A stretch of 64,000 nt of DNA from Pseudomonas mediterranea CFBP 5447 (GTDB lineage: Bacteria > Pseudomonadota > Gammaproteobacteria > Pseudomonadales > Pseudomonadaceae). The position numbers were made by a program, and so were the translations under genes. The notes beneath the pieces were generated by a model. The model was not told where the DNA came from, ran no database searches, and saw only the letters and a list, made by a program, of their open reading frames with translations. Every line of letters starts with the position of its first letter. The first letter of the stretch is position 1. Below are positions 41,556 to 50,498 of the stretch, in pieces. Location: NCBI RefSeq assembly GCF_000774145.1, contig NZ_KN322986.1, positions 620,001 to 684,000 on the forward strand, read 5' to 3'.

Positions 41556-42517
41556 GGTGTCTCCCGAAAATGTTGATAACCCCGGACTTGCGGGGTGATG
41601 TCGCCTCCGTCGGCGTCCACCAGCATGACGCCCTGGCCTGTCATGACGCTGCCGATCACGTGGATCGGCCAGCCTTCGGCCTGCAACGCCGATAATCGGA
41701 CCGGTGGCAGGCTGAACAGCAGCACGTAATCGTCGCCCCCGCTCAGCGCGGCCTGCTCCGCGCCCGTTTGGCCGAGCAAGGCCCGCAAAGCGTTGGACAG
41801 CGGTAGCCGGTCCCGTTCAACCTGGATGGCCACGCCGGACGCCAACGCGATATGCCCGCAATCGGCCAGCAGGCCATCGGAGATGTCCATGGCCGCGCTG
41901 GCCCTGCCCCGTAGCGCCAGCCCCAAGTCGATCTGCGGACGCGGTGACCAATAATGTGCGAGCAACGGCTCGGCGACGGCGGGCTCGGTGTGACGCTGGC
42001 CGAGCACGAGGGGCAATGCACCGGCGGCATTGCCCAGCTCACCACCGACGCAGAGCAGGTCGCCGGGCTGCGCGCCGCTTCGGGTCAACGCCTGGCCGGA
42101 TGGCAGGCGACCGAACACGGTCATGGTCAGGCTCAGGGGCCCGCGAGTGGTATCTCCGCCTACCAGCGCGACACCGCAGGCCTGGGCCATCTGGTTCAAA
42201 CCACGGGCATAGGCCTGCAGCCAATCGGCTGTCACCGCCGGCAAGGTCAGGGCAAGGGTAAAGGCCAGGGGCCTGGCGCCCATGGCGGCGAGATCACTGA
42301 CCGCCACGGCCAGCGAGCGCTGGCCGAGCAGGAACGGATCGCAAGGATCTGGAAAATGCACACCGGCCACGAGCGTGTCGGTGGACACCGCCAACTGCTC
42401 CTCGGAAGGAACCGCCAGCAAGGCACAATCGTCGCCGATCCCCAGCGCAACGCCGTCGCCGCCCTGCGCACAAGGCGCGGCGGCGAAGTAGCTGCGGATC
42501 AGCTCGAATTCACCCAT
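41552..42517 (-). CDS. thiL: thiamine-monophosphate kinase
   Basis: 321 residues. Start MGEFELIRSYF, the nucleotide/metal part GIGDDCALLAVPS, DTLVAGVHFP and SDLAAMGARPLAF, and the later MDISDGLLADCGHIA are all those of ThiL. It makes thiamine diphosphate from thiamine monophosphate. It starts directly after the nusB stop. Confidence 0.97.
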   Translation of the reverse strand: MGEFELIRSYFAAAPCAQGGDGVALGIGDDCALLAVPSEEQLAVSTDTLVAGVHFPDPCDPFLLGQRSLAVAVSDLAAMGARPLAFTLALTLPAVTADWLQAYARGLNQMAQACGVALVGGDTTRGPLSLTMTVFGRLPSGQALTRSGAQPGDLLCVGGELGNAAGALPLVLGQRHTEPAVAEPLLAHYWSPRPQIDLGLALRGRASAAMDISDGLLADCGHIALASGVAIQVERDRLPLSNALRALLGQTGAEQAALSGGDDYVLLFSLPPVRLSALQAEGWPIHVIGSVMTGQGVMLVDADGGDITPQVRGYQHFRETP

Positions 42518-43018
42518 TCAGCGCTTGAACGCCTTCACTTCAGCTTCCCGCAGGCGCGGAGCGAGCTTGTCGAGCACACCGTTGACGAACTTGTGTCCGT
42601 CGGTGGAGCCGAAGACTTTCGCCAGCTCGATCCCTTCGTTGATCACCACGCGATACGGTACATCGACACGCTGCATCAGTTCCCAGGTGGACAGGCGCAA
42701 CACCGCCAGTTCGACCGGGTCCAGCTCTTCGATGGTCAGGTCCAGGCAAGGTGCCAGGGCCTTGTCGATTTCGGTCTTGTGCGCCGGAACCCCGTGGAGG
42801 ATCTCGCGGAAATACGCACCGTCGACATCGCTGAAATCGTTATCGACCCGGAACTGCGCTTCGATCTCGTTCAGCGACTGCTTGGCCATGTGCCATTGAT
42901 ACAGCGCCTGGGTCGCAAGCTGGCGGGCTTCGCGACGCTTGACGCTTTTCGAAGGCTTGCCGGCATCGGCAGGCTTGGGATCGCGCGGGTTGAAACGATC
43001 GCTTTCGTCGCTAATCAC
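42518..43018 (-). CDS. nusB: transcription antitermination factor NusB
   Basis: 166 residues. The all-helical NusB core is clear: RREARQLATQALYQWHM, VDGAYFREILHGVPAHKTEID, ELDPVELAVLRLSTWELM and YRVVINEGIELAKVFGSTDG. It forms part of the rRNA antitermination complex with NusE. An N-terminal ~25-residue polar extension (SDRFNPRDPKPADAGKPS) is Pseudomonas-like. The GTG start overlaps the ribH stop. Confidence 0.97.
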   Translation of the reverse strand: MISDESDRFNPRDPKPADAGKPSKSVKRREARQLATQALYQWHMAKQSLNEIEAQFRVDNDFSDVDGAYFREILHGVPAHKTEIDKALAPCLDLTIEELDPVELAVLRLSTWELMQRVDVPYRVVINEGIELAKVFGSTDGHKFVNGVLDKLAPRLREAEVKAFKR

Positions 43019-43491
43019 TTGGCCTCCAACTGCGCCAGCAGACTGACCATTTCCAGGGCGGACAGGGCGGCTTCGGCACCTTTGTTACCGGCCTTGGTGC
43101 CGGAACGTTCGATGGCTTGCTCGATGGAGTCAACGGTCAGTACGCCGAAAGCGACCGGCACGCCGAACTCCATGGACACCTGGGCCAGGCCCTTGGTGCA
43201 CTCGCCAGCCACGTATTCGAAATGCGGTGTACCGCCACGAATGACTGCGCCCAGGGCGATGATCGCTGCATATTCGCCCTTTTGAGCGACTTTCTGCGCA
43301 ACCAGCGGAATTTCGAAGGCGCCAGGAGCACGGATGATGGTGATGTCGCTTTCGCTCACGCCATGGCGAACCAGGGCATCGACCGCACCGCCAACCAGGC
43401 TCTCGACCACGAAGCTGTTGAAACGGCCCACTACCAGAGCGTAGCGGCCTTTGGGGGCGATGAAGGTACCTTCGATGGTCTTCAGGGTCAT
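43015..43491 (-). CDS. ribH: 6,7-dimethyl-8-ribityllumazine synthase
   Basis: 158 residues. Active-site pieces: RFNSFVVESLVGGAVDAL, RAPGAFEIPLVAQ, ALGAVIRGGTPHFEYVA (His near 89) and FGVLTVDSIEQAIER. It joins the ribBA product DHBP to the pyrimidine intermediate. Pseudomonas annotations also call it ribE. It leads the ribH-nusB-thiL-pgpA group. Confidence 0.97.
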   Translation of the reverse strand: MTLKTIEGTFIAPKGRYALVVGRFNSFVVESLVGGAVDALVRHGVSESDITIIRAPGAFEIPLVAQKVAQKGEYAAIIALGAVIRGGTPHFEYVAGECTKGLAQVSMEFGVPVAFGVLTVDSIEQAIERSGTKAGNKGAEAALSALEMVSLLAQLEAK

Positions 43492-43593
43492 TCGTCAATT
43501 CTCTTAAAGAGCCGGAACACGCTCGATGCGCGCTCCTCGGTGATGTTTAGCCATGAATACAGGGCCTGCCGTTCAGTTCAGGAAACTGTCCCC

Positions 43594-43684
43594 TTGTGGG
43601 ACGAGCCTGCTCGCGATGGCGTCAGCACAGTGACATCAATGTCGCCTGGCGCACCGCTTTCGCGAGCAGGCTCGCTCCCACAGG
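43594..43684. repeat. REPIN, family A
   Basis: Inverted pair TGTGGGACGAGCCTGCTCG and TTCGCGAGCAGGCTCGCTCC in the 222-base gap between ribBA and ribH. It divides the rib genes into two transcription units or dampens read-through. Confidence 0.88.
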
Positions 43685-43713
43685 GGGAAGACCTCCTCAA
43701 CTGAACGAGGTCA

Positions 43714-44805
43714 TTATTCAGAGGGCACGTATTCTACAACTTCCAGATCGAAACCGGATATCGCATTAAATTTCATCGGTGCGCTCATCAGGCGCATTTT
43801 GCGTACGCCCAAGTCGCGCAGGATCTGCGAACCGGCGCCGACCGTGCTGTAGGTGGTGGTCTTCTTCGCCGGCAATTGCTCGCCGGTTTCGCGGATATGC
43901 GCCAACAGCACGTCGCCATCAAGGGGATGCCCGAGCAGCAGCACCACGCCGCTACCGGCCTCCGCCACCGCGGCCATCGCGGCCCGCAGGCTCCAGCGGC
44001 CAGGCTGTTTGACCATCAGCAGGTCCCGCAATGGGTCCATGTTATGCACGCGGACCAGGGTCGGCTCTTCGGCGCAGACGGTGCCCAGGGTCAAGGCCAT
44101 GTGCACGTCACCTTCCACCGAGTCGCGGTAGGTCACCAGGTTGAAATGGCCCAGTTCGCTGTCCAGCGGCTGCTCGGCGATCCGCTGAACGGTACGTTCG
44201 TGGATCATCCGGTAATGGATGAGGTCGGCGATGGTGCCGATCTTGATGTCGTGCTCGGCGGCGAAGGCTTCCAGTTCCGCGCGACGGGACATGGTGCCGT
44301 CGTCGTTCATCACTTCGCAGATCACTCCGCTGGGTTCGAAACCGGCCATGCGCGCCAGGTCGCACGCCGCTTCGGTGTGGCCGGCACGGGCCAGGGTGCC
44401 GCCGGCCTGGGCCATCAGCGGGAAAATGTGGCCGGGGCTGACGATGTCTTCGGCCTTGGCGTCCTTCGCGGCGGCGGCTTGCACGGTGCGCGCGCGGTCG
44501 GCGGCGGAAATGCCGGTGGTCACGCCCTCGGCGGCCTCGATGGACACGGTGAACTTGGTGCCGAAGCCGGAACCGTTGCGCGGGGCCATCAGCGGCAACT
44601 TCAGCAGCTCGCAACGCTCGCGGCTCATCGGCATGCAGATCAGGCCCCGGGCGTGCTTGGCCATGAAGTTGATGTGCTCGGCCTTGCAGCATTCGGCGGC
44701 CATGATCAGGTCGCCTTCGTTCTCGCGGTCTTCGTCATCCATGAGGATGACCATCTTGCCTTGGCGGATATCTTCAACCAGCTCTTCGATGCTATTGAGC
44801 GCCAC
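43714..44805 (-). CDS. ribBA: RibBA-type DHBP synthase with degenerate cyclohydrolase II half
   Basis: 363 residues from GTG 44805 (GGGGG site before it). The N-terminal ~200 residues are an intact DHBP synthase: MDDEDRENEGDLIMAAE, then HTEAACDLARMAGFEPSG. The C-terminal half keeps the fold (VRVHNMDPLRDLL, TVGAGSQILRDLGVRKMRL) but lacks both the Cys cluster GDALFSQRCDC and the RQEGRGIG loop seen in the ribA at 39555. A hybrid with a dead cyclohydrolase domain is known from other gammaproteobacteria (RibBX). It therefore likely supplies only DHBP. No FMN riboswitch is seen upstream. Confidence 0.93.
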   Translation of the reverse strand: MALNSIEELVEDIRQGKMVILMDDEDRENEGDLIMAAECCKAEHINFMAKHARGLICMPMSRERCELLKLPLMAPRNGSGFGTKFTVSIEAAEGVTTGISAADRARTVQAAAAKDAKAEDIVSPGHIFPLMAQAGGTLARAGHTEAACDLARMAGFEPSGVICEVMNDDGTMSRRAELEAFAAEHDIKIGTIADLIHYRMIHERTVQRIAEQPLDSELGHFNLVTYRDSVEGDVHMALTLGTVCAEEPTLVRVHNMDPLRDLLMVKQPGRWSLRAAMAAVAEAGSGVVLLLGHPLDGDVLLAHIRETGEQLPAKKTTTYSTVGAGSQILRDLGVRKMRLMSAPMKFNAISGFDLEVVEYVPSE

Positions 44806-44821
44806 GCGGCACCCCCTTGGG

Positions 44822-45487
44822 TCAGGATTTGAGGTAGCCGTTAGCGGCCAGAAAGCTTTCGGTGATGTTGCTGCCGGACGTCGGTTCTGCAGCCTTGTCA
44901 CCGAGCAGCAGGCGCTCCAGGTAACGGGCCAGCAGGTCGACTTCCAGGTTGACCCGGCGCCCGGGCCGGTACGAGGCCATGATGGTTTCGCTCAAGGTGT
45001 GCGGGATGATTGTCAGTAGGAATTCGGCGCCATCCACCGCGTTCACCGTCAGGCTGGTGCCGTCGACGGTGATCGAGCCCTTGTGGGCAATGTACTTGGC
45101 CAGTTCCTTCGGCGCGCGGATGCGAAACTCCACGGCGCGGGCGTTATCGGTGCGGGAAACCACTTCGCCGACGCCGTCGACATGGCCGCTGACCAGGTGC
45201 CCGCCCAACCGGGTCGTGGGCGTCAGGGCTTTTTCCAGGTTGACCGGGCTGCCGCTCTTGAGATCGTTCATGGCGGTGCAGTCGAGGGTTTCGCGGCTGA
45301 CGTCCGCCAGGAACCCATTGCCGGGCAGCTCGACGGCGGTCAGGCAGACACCGTTCACGGCGATGCTGTCGCCCAGTTTGACGTCGCTCAGGTCGAGCTT
45401 GCCGGTTTCGACATAGACCCGCACGTCGCCGCCCTTGGGGGTGAGTGCGCGGATGCTGCCGATGGATTCGATGATGCCGGTAAACAT
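44822..45487 (-). CDS. ribE: riboflavin synthase, alpha subunit
   Basis: 221 residues from ATG 45487 with a GGAGGA site. Two lumazine-binding repeats: MFTGIIESIGSIRALTPKGG at the start, and GHLVSGHVDGVGEVVSRTD near 98. The Cys-Thr element (NGVCLTAVEL) near 47 matches the usual position. It dismutates two lumazines to riboflavin. It lies 16 bases before ribBA. Confidence 0.97.
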   Translation of the reverse strand: MFTGIIESIGSIRALTPKGGDVRVYVETGKLDLSDVKLGDSIAVNGVCLTAVELPGNGFLADVSRETLDCTAMNDLKSGSPVNLEKALTPTTRLGGHLVSGHVDGVGEVVSRTDNARAVEFRIRAPKELAKYIAHKGSITVDGTSLTVNAVDGAEFLLTIIPHTLSETIMASYRPGRRVNLEVDLLARYLERLLLGDKAAEPTSGSNITESFLAANGYLKS

Positions 45488-45533
45488 GGAGTCCTCCTCG
45501 AGAACAGGCCGCCGCTTGAGCGAAGGCCGGGAA

Positions 45534-46667
45534 TTATACGCTGGCCGGCGGGATGGGGACGGCGATGACTCGCCAGTCATCGCCCACGGCACGGATTTCG
45601 GTGATTTTCAGCTCGGGGGCGTCCTTCATGTGCGCCAGCGGCCAGTCCAGCAACGGTCGCGCCGAAGATCCCAGGAACTTGCCGGCGATGAAAATCTGGA
45701 ATTCGTCCACCAAACCTTGCCGGGAGAATGCCCCTGCCAGGCGCGGCCCGGCCTCCACCAGTACCTCGTTGACGCCACGGGCCGCCAGCTCCATCAGCAG
45801 GCGACGCAGATCGACCTGGCCATCATCGCCTGCCACGATCATGCATTCGGGGCCGTTGGCGTATTGTTCTTCCACCGCCATGCACGTGGCGACCAGCGCC
45901 GGGCCGGCCTTGAAGAAGGGCGCATCGAGCGGCACCCGCAGGCGACCGTCCACCAGCACCCGCAGCGGCGGGCGACTCATGACCAATGCCGTCTGCTCGG
46001 CATCCAGCCCGAGTTCATCGGCGCGCACGGTCAGCCGGGCATTGTCCGCCAGTACCGTGTCGGCGCCGGTCAGCACCACGCTGGCCTGAGCCCGCAGCCG
46101 TTGCACCGCCGAACGTGCCGCCGGGCCGGTGATCCACTGGCTTTCGCCGCTTTCCATGGCGGTGCGGCCATCGAGGCTCATGGCCAGCTTGACCCGCACG
46201 AACGGCAGGCCGTGCTCCATGCGCTTGAGGAAACCCTGATTGAGCAAACGGGCCTCGCCTTCCAGCACACCGCTGTCAGTGGCGATACCGGCCTGGGCCA
46301 GGCGCTGCAAACCGCGACCGGCAACTTCCGGGTTCGGGTCCTGCATTGCCGCCACGACCCGGGCGACACCGGCGTTGACCAACGCATCGGCACAAGGCGG
46401 CGTACGGCCGTGGTGGCTGCAGGGCTCGAGGGTCACGTAGGCCGTGGCGCCCCGGGCCAGCTCACCGGCGGCGCGCAAGGCATGCACCTCGGCATGGGGT
46501 TCGCCGGCGCGGATGTGCCAGCCTTCGCCGACAATCTGTCCGTCACGCACGATGACGCAGCCCACCCGGGGATTGGGATGGGTGGTGTAGTGACCGCGCC
46601 GCGCCAGCTCCAGCGCGCGGGCCATGTAATGGGCGTCGAGGACAGCCTGCTGCGCCAAGACAGTCAT
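45534..46667 (-). CDS. ribD: riboflavin deaminase-reductase
   Basis: 377 residues. The zinc deaminase part carries GEPHAEVHALRAAG and VTLEPCSHHGRTPPCADAL near residues 50-90; the reductase half follows (RVKLAMSLDGRTAMESGES, SQWITGPAAR). It does the two steps between the cyclohydrolase and lumazine synthase. ATG 46667 overlaps the nrdR stop (ATGA). Confidence 0.97.
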   Translation of the reverse strand: MTVLAQQAVLDAHYMARALELARRGHYTTHPNPRVGCVIVRDGQIVGEGWHIRAGEPHAEVHALRAAGELARGATAYVTLEPCSHHGRTPPCADALVNAGVARVVAAMQDPNPEVAGRGLQRLAQAGIATDSGVLEGEARLLNQGFLKRMEHGLPFVRVKLAMSLDGRTAMESGESQWITGPAARSAVQRLRAQASVVLTGADTVLADNARLTVRADELGLDAEQTALVMSRPPLRVLVDGRLRVPLDAPFFKAGPALVATCMAVEEQYANGPECMIVAGDDGQVDLRRLLMELAARGVNEVLVEAGPRLAGAFSRQGLVDEFQIFIAGKFLGSSARPLLDWPLAHMKDAPELKITEIRAVGDDWRVIAVPIPPASV

Positions 46668-47128
46668 TCTTTCACCGGTTCGCGGGCCAGGCGGTCGATT
46701 TCCTCACGGAATTCGTTCAGGTCCTGGAAGCGTCGGTACACCGAGGCGAAACGGATGTAGGCGACTTCGTCGAGCTTCTGCAGCTCGGCCATCACCAGCT
46801 CGCCGACCACCAGGGATTTGACCTCGCGCTCGCCGGTCGCCCGCAGCTTGTGCTTGATGTGCACCAGCGCCGCTTCGAGGCGTTCGACGCTCACCGGGCG
46901 TTTTTCCAGCGCGCGCTGCATGCCGGCGCGGAGTTTTTCTTCGTCGAACGGCTGGCGGCTGCCGTCGGTTTTGATCAGGCGCGGCAACACCAGTTCAGCG
47001 GTCTCGAACGTCGTGAAACGTTCGCCGCAGGCCAGGCACTCGCGCCGGCGGCGGACCTGTTCGCCCTCGGCGACCAGTCGCGAGTCGATGACTTTGGTGT
47101 CGTTGGCACCGCAGAATGGACAGTGCAT
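46664..47128 (-). CDS. nrdR: transcriptional repressor NrdR
   Basis: 154 residues from ATG 47128. Zinc ribbon MHCPFCGANDTKVIDSR ... RRRRECLACGERFTTFE, then an ATP-cone (VLPRLIKTDGSRQPFDEEKL). NrdR represses ribonucleotide reductase genes in response to dATP. The frame is open upstream, but MHCPFCG is the universal start. It leads the nrdR-ribD-ribE-ribBA unit. Confidence 0.98.
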   Translation of the reverse strand: MHCPFCGANDTKVIDSRLVAEGEQVRRRRECLACGERFTTFETAELVLPRLIKTDGSRQPFDEEKLRAGMQRALEKRPVSVERLEAALVHIKHKLRATGEREVKSLVVGELVMAELQKLDEVAYIRFASVYRRFQDLNEFREEIDRLAREPVKE

Positions 47129-47255
47129 GGTGGCAGGCAACAAAAAAAGGGAGGGCCATGGTAGCGCATCCCACTGGCAAGACAAGCCATAGGGTTTACG
47201 GTATACAGACGGGCTTACCGTCAGATCCATGGAATTCACCTTGCTGGAGCCGCAC

Positions 47256-47720
47256 ATGCCGCTACGATCGCTCTTTTTGCTCAGTCTCTTCAGCCTGCTG
47301 ATGGCGTGCAGCAGTGACGCTCCCAAACCCACTGCCCCGGCACCGGCACCGGCGCCGAAACAGGCCCAGGAAAAAGCCCGCCAAGCCGCCGAGCTGGGGC
47401 CATTGCCCGCCTACCAGCGGGAACTGAGCGGCACCCTCGAAGGCGTACCGACCGGGGCCGAAGTCGAACTGGCTTTGCTGGTGATCGACGACAAGGGCCG
47501 CCCGCAGCAATTGCTCGCCAGCTCCAGCCTGATCGGCACCAACCGGGCCCTGCCCTTCCGCCTGCGCTTCAACCCGGATGCCTTCCCGGCCGGCGGTCGC
47601 GTGGAACTGCGCGGCCGTGCCAGCCAGTCGGGCCAATTGATCCTGCACCTGCCGGAACAGCGCATCGTGCAACCGACCACCCAGGCGTTGGGCGCGCTGC
47701 AATTCGTCAAAGCGCCATGA
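47256..47720 (+). CDS. YbaY-like lipoprotein (YscW/pilotin-type domain)
   Basis: 154 residues from ATG 47256, with GGAG 8 bases before it. A lipobox LLMACSS at about residues 15-21 gives a lipidated Cys; Ser-Asp at +2/+3 leaves the sorting open. A Pro/Ala-rich linker (TAPAPAPAPKQAQEKAR) leads to a beta domain (LSGTLEGVPTGAEVELALLV ... PFRLRFNPDAFPAGGRVELR). Divergent from nrdR. Role unknown. The stop overlaps the methyltransferase start (ATGA). Confidence 0.85.
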   Translation: MPLRSLFLLSLFSLLMACSSDAPKPTAPAPAPAPKQAQEKARQAAELGPLPAYQRELSGTLEGVPTGAEVELALLVIDDKGRPQQLLASSSLIGTNRALPFRLRFNPDAFPAGGRVELRGRASQSGQLILHLPEQRIVQPTTQALGALQFVKAP

Positions 47721-48376
47721 ATGCACCGCAGGACTTGCAACACGCGCTGAGCGAGTTGCTGGGAGATGCTCACCTGGCGGAGTGCCCGCTACCCGGCACC
47801 GACCTGAAGCTGTGGCTGATCGACGGCGACAACATGGACCGCGCCTTCAGCCCGGAAGAAACCCGGCGCATCCTCCACGAACCGCCCTACTGGAGCTTCT
47901 GCTGGGCCAGCGGCCTGGCGATGGCCCGCTATCTGGCCGAACAACCGCAGTGGGTCGAGGGCAAGCGGGTGCTGGATTTCGGTGCCGGCTCCGGCGTGGC
48001 AGGCATCGCGGCGGTCAAGGCCGGGGCGCTGGAAGTGGTGGCGTGCGACCTGGACCCGTTGGCAATCGCGGCATGCCGGGCCAACGCCCTGCTCAATGAT
48101 GTGGAGCTGGCTTACTCCACGGACTTCTTCGCCGAGGCGGATCGCTTCGACCTGATCCTGGTCGCCGATGTGCTCTACGACCGGGCCAACCTGCCACTGC
48201 TGGACCAGTTCCTCAGCCGCGGCCGCGAGGCCCTGGTGGCCGACTCCCGGGTACGGGATTTCCAGCATCCGCTGTACCGGCGCATCGAACTGCTCGAAGC
48301 CATGACCCTGCCGGATCTGGCCGAGCCCGAGGAGTTCCGGCATGTGAGTCTGTATCACGCGCGGCGTTCGCCCTGA
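47717..48376 (+). CDS. class I SAM-dependent methyltransferase (ETFB-lysine/protein methyltransferase type)
   Basis: 219 residues. SAM motif I VLDFGAGSGVAGIAAVKAG near residues 80-98 and motif II VACDLDPLAIAAC, then LILVADVLYDRANLPLL. The N-terminal PPYWSFCWASGLAMARYL is typical of the METTL20/nicotinamide-N-methyltransferase-like group. The likely target is a protein lysine, not proven. Translationally coupled to the lipoprotein gene. Confidence 0.87.
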   Translation: MNAPQDLQHALSELLGDAHLAECPLPGTDLKLWLIDGDNMDRAFSPEETRRILHEPPYWSFCWASGLAMARYLAEQPQWVEGKRVLDFGAGSGVAGIAAVKAGALEVVACDLDPLAIAACRANALLNDVELAYSTDFFAEADRFDLILVADVLYDRANLPLLDQFLSRGREALVADSRVRDFQHPLYRRIELLEAMTLPDLAEPEEFRHVSLYHARRSP

Positions 48377-48379
48377 AAG

Positions 48380-48470
48380 GCATCGCGAGCAGGCTCGCTC
48401 CCACAGGTGATCGGGTTTCTTCAGATAGAACGCGGTCAATTTGTGGGAGCGAGCCTGCTCGCGAAGGCGG
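48380..48470. repeat. REPIN, family A
   Basis: Inverted pair CATCGCGAGCAGGCTCGCTC and TGTGGGAGCGAGCCTGCTCG between the methyltransferase gene and cnoX. Confidence 0.9.
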
Positions 48471-48532
48471 CCTACCAGCCACCCCAAGACCCCGCGTATA
48501 GTTGCCCCATTCAAGCGTTCTACGAGATTCCC

Positions 48533-49405
48533 ATGACCCAGGACACCTCCTACATCTTCGACGCCACCACTGCCGATTTCGACCAGTCGGTGATCGCCAA
48601 CTCTTTTCACAAGCCGGTGCTGGTGGATTTCTGGGCCGAGTGGTGTGCGCCGTGCAAGGCGCTGATGCCGATGTTGCAGGGCATTGCCGAGAGCTATCAG
48701 GGCGAACTGCTGCTGGCCAAGGTCAACTGCGACATTGAGCAGGACATCGTCGCCCGCTTCGGCATCCGCAGCCTGCCGACGGTGGTGCTGTTCAAGGACG
48801 GTCAGCCCGTCGACGGGTTCGCCGGGGCCCAGCCGGAATCGGCGGTACGGGCGATGCTCGAACCCCATGTGCAGATGCCGCCTCCCGCCGCGGCCGATCC
48901 GTTCGAGCAGGCCCAGGCGCTGTTCGATGACGGGCGTTTCGCCGACGCTGAAGCGCTGCTCGCCGGGCTGCTGGGTGAAGACAACACCAACGCCAAGGCG
49001 CTGATCCTGTTTGCCCGTTGCCTGGCCGAACGCGGCGAGCTGGGCGAAGCGCAGACCGTGCTGGACTCGGTGAAAAGCGACGAGCACAAGGCTGCCCTGG
49101 CCGGGGCCAAGGCGCAGATTCAGTTCCTCGGCCTGGCCAGAAACCTGCCAGACGCCGCCGACCTCAAGGCCCGCCTGGCAAAAGACCCGCAGGACGACGA
49201 AGCGGCGTATCAACTGGCGATCCAGCAACTGGCGCGCCAGCAGTACGAGCCGGCGCTCGACGCCCTGCTCAAGCTGTTCAGCCGCAACCGCAGCTACAGC
49301 GAAGGCCTGCCGCACAAGACCCTGCTGCAAGTATTCGAACTGTTGGGCAACGATCACCCGCTGGTGACGACCTATCGCCGCAAATTGTTTGCCGCGCTGT
49401 ACTAA
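48533..49405 (+). CDS. cnoX: thioredoxin-TPR co-chaperone CnoX (YbbN)
   Basis: 290 residues. Thioredoxin domain at 1-110 with VDFWAEWCAPCKALMPML, so both redox cysteines are kept (E. coli CnoX has only one of them). TPR-like helices follow (ALFDDGRFADAEALLAGLLG, PQDDEAAYQLAIQQLARQQY, LLKLFSRNRSYSEGL). CnoX holds unfolded proteins and protects them from oxidation, then hands them to DnaK/GroEL. ATG 48533 is the family start (MTQDTSYIFD). Confidence 0.93.
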   Translation: MTQDTSYIFDATTADFDQSVIANSFHKPVLVDFWAEWCAPCKALMPMLQGIAESYQGELLLAKVNCDIEQDIVARFGIRSLPTVVLFKDGQPVDGFAGAQPESAVRAMLEPHVQMPPPAAADPFEQAQALFDDGRFADAEALLAGLLGEDNTNAKALILFARCLAERGELGEAQTVLDSVKSDEHKAALAGAKAQIQFLGLARNLPDAADLKARLAKDPQDDEAAYQLAIQQLARQQYEPALDALLKLFSRNRSYSEGLPHKTLLQVFELLGNDHPLVTTYRRKLFAALY

Positions 49406-49755
49406 GCCTCAGCCCCAACCCAGCTATAGAGCGGCGTATCGCCGCCGCTCAAGACCTTGACCTCGGCGCTGTGGCGCAAGCGCACCAACAGGCGCTTGCC
49501 CGCCGGCGCACTGCCCGTCAGGCCTTCCAGTTGCTCCAGCAGGTCCGGGCCGCTCAATTTCCCGGCCTTGCGCAGCAATTCCCTGGCGGTCTGCCACAGC
49601 GCATCGTCCTGACTCGCCGGTCTGGCCGCCGCCATCGCCACGCCCTCCGGCTTGACCGCCTGCAATTGCGCGCCGAGCTGCGCCCAGTCGCCTTCGTCCA
49701 TTTCGATCGACAAGTCCACCGGCCAATCGCCGACGGTTCCGCGTATGCGCAACAT
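49402..49755 (-). CDS. hypothetical protein converging with cnoX
   Basis: 117 residues from ATG 49755; AGGAG stands 7 bases before it, while it is too close to the ATG at 49761. Begins MLRIRGTVGDWPVDLSIEMD, with a helical middle (DDALWQTARELLRKAG, GPDLLEQLEGL) and a strand-like end (LLVRLRHSAEVKVLSGG). I do not recognise the family. It overlaps the end of cnoX by 4 bases on the other strand. Confidence 0.75.
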   Translation of the reverse strand: MLRIRGTVGDWPVDLSIEMDEGDWAQLGAQLQAVKPEGVAMAAARPASQDDALWQTARELLRKAGKLSGPDLLEQLEGLTGSAPAGKRLLVRLRHSAEVKVLSGGDTPLYSWVGAEA

Positions 49756-49840
49756 CACCATGCTCCTGAAAATTTAATCTTCCCATGCTCCCATGGGCCT
49801 TGCGCGACGCCAAGCAGACGGTCAAACTCTGCGCATATTC

Positions 49841-49858
49841 GTTATAAGATTACATAAC
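49841..49858 (+). promoter_or_regulatory. putative Zur operator
   Basis: GTTATAAGATTACATAAC with GTTAT/ATAAC arms, 30 bases before the His-rich DUF2796 gene. It is similar to zinc-uptake regulator boxes (GTTAT...ATAAC) and sits over the likely promoter. Spacing is longer than in the best Zur boxes, so it is a candidate only. Confidence 0.5.
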
Positions 49859-49887
49859 AAAACATTCACCTTACCTGGAGACTCGTC

Positions 49888-50481
49888 ATGCGTCGTCTGC
49901 TTCTCGCTTTGCCGTTCGCCCTGTTGCCATTGGCTGTCGCTCACGCCGCGGTCGAGCACGACCATGACCACGATCATGAGCACGGCAGCCTGGGTGCCCA
50001 TGAACACGGTGTTGGCCGCCTCAATGCCTCGTTGGACGGCGAGACCCTGGAATTGGAACTGGAGAGCCCGGCCATGAATCTGGTGGGCTTCGAACACGCC
50101 GCCACCAGCGATGCCGACAAGGCCAAGGTGGCCGCTGTCCGCAAGCAGTTGGAGAAGCCGGCGGCGTTGATCATTCTGGCCGATGGCAAATGCTCCCTGG
50201 AGCAGCAGGAACTGGAAAGCCCGCTGTTCGGCGACGAGCCGGACCACGAAGATCACGCCGAAGAGGCCGATGACGATGGCGACGAGCACCACGAACACAG
50301 CGAAATCCACGCTCGCTACCAGTTCCGCTGTGTCGCGGCGGGCTCCCTGACGCAACTGAACCTGGCGCCGCTGTTCAAGACCTTCCCGGCCACCCATAAA
50401 ATTCTGGTGCAGATGATCGGCCCGAACGGCCAGCAAGGCGGGGAATTGACGCTTGAAGCGCCGGCCCTCAAATTCCGCTAA
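49888..50481 (+). CDS. His-rich periplasmic DUF2796 protein (ZrgA-like)
   Basis: 197 residues with signal peptide (LLLALPFALLPLAVAHA). Two metal-binding-looking clusters: VEHDHDHDHEHGSLGAHEHG at residues ~21-40 and DEPDHEDHAEEADDDGDEHHEH near 116-137. The family is linked to Zur-controlled zinc uptake in Vibrio and Pseudomonas. In PAO1 the homologous group, as I recall, is PA4063-PA4066. It should collect Zn in the periplasm for the transporter downstream. Confidence 0.9.
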   Translation: MRRLLLALPFALLPLAVAHAAVEHDHDHDHEHGSLGAHEHGVGRLNASLDGETLELELESPAMNLVGFEHAATSDADKAKVAAVRKQLEKPAALIILADGKCSLEQQELESPLFGDEPDHEDHAEEADDDGDEHHEHSEIHARYQFRCVAAGSLTQLNLAPLFKTFPATHKILVQMIGPNGQQGGELTLEAPALKFR

Positions 50482-50498
50482 CTCTGCAGATCCCTTTT

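Noticed and set aside
44806..45534. FMN riboswitch near ribBA/ribE
   Set aside because: The gaps are too short and I see none of the conserved FMN-element core there or ahead of ribD and ribH.
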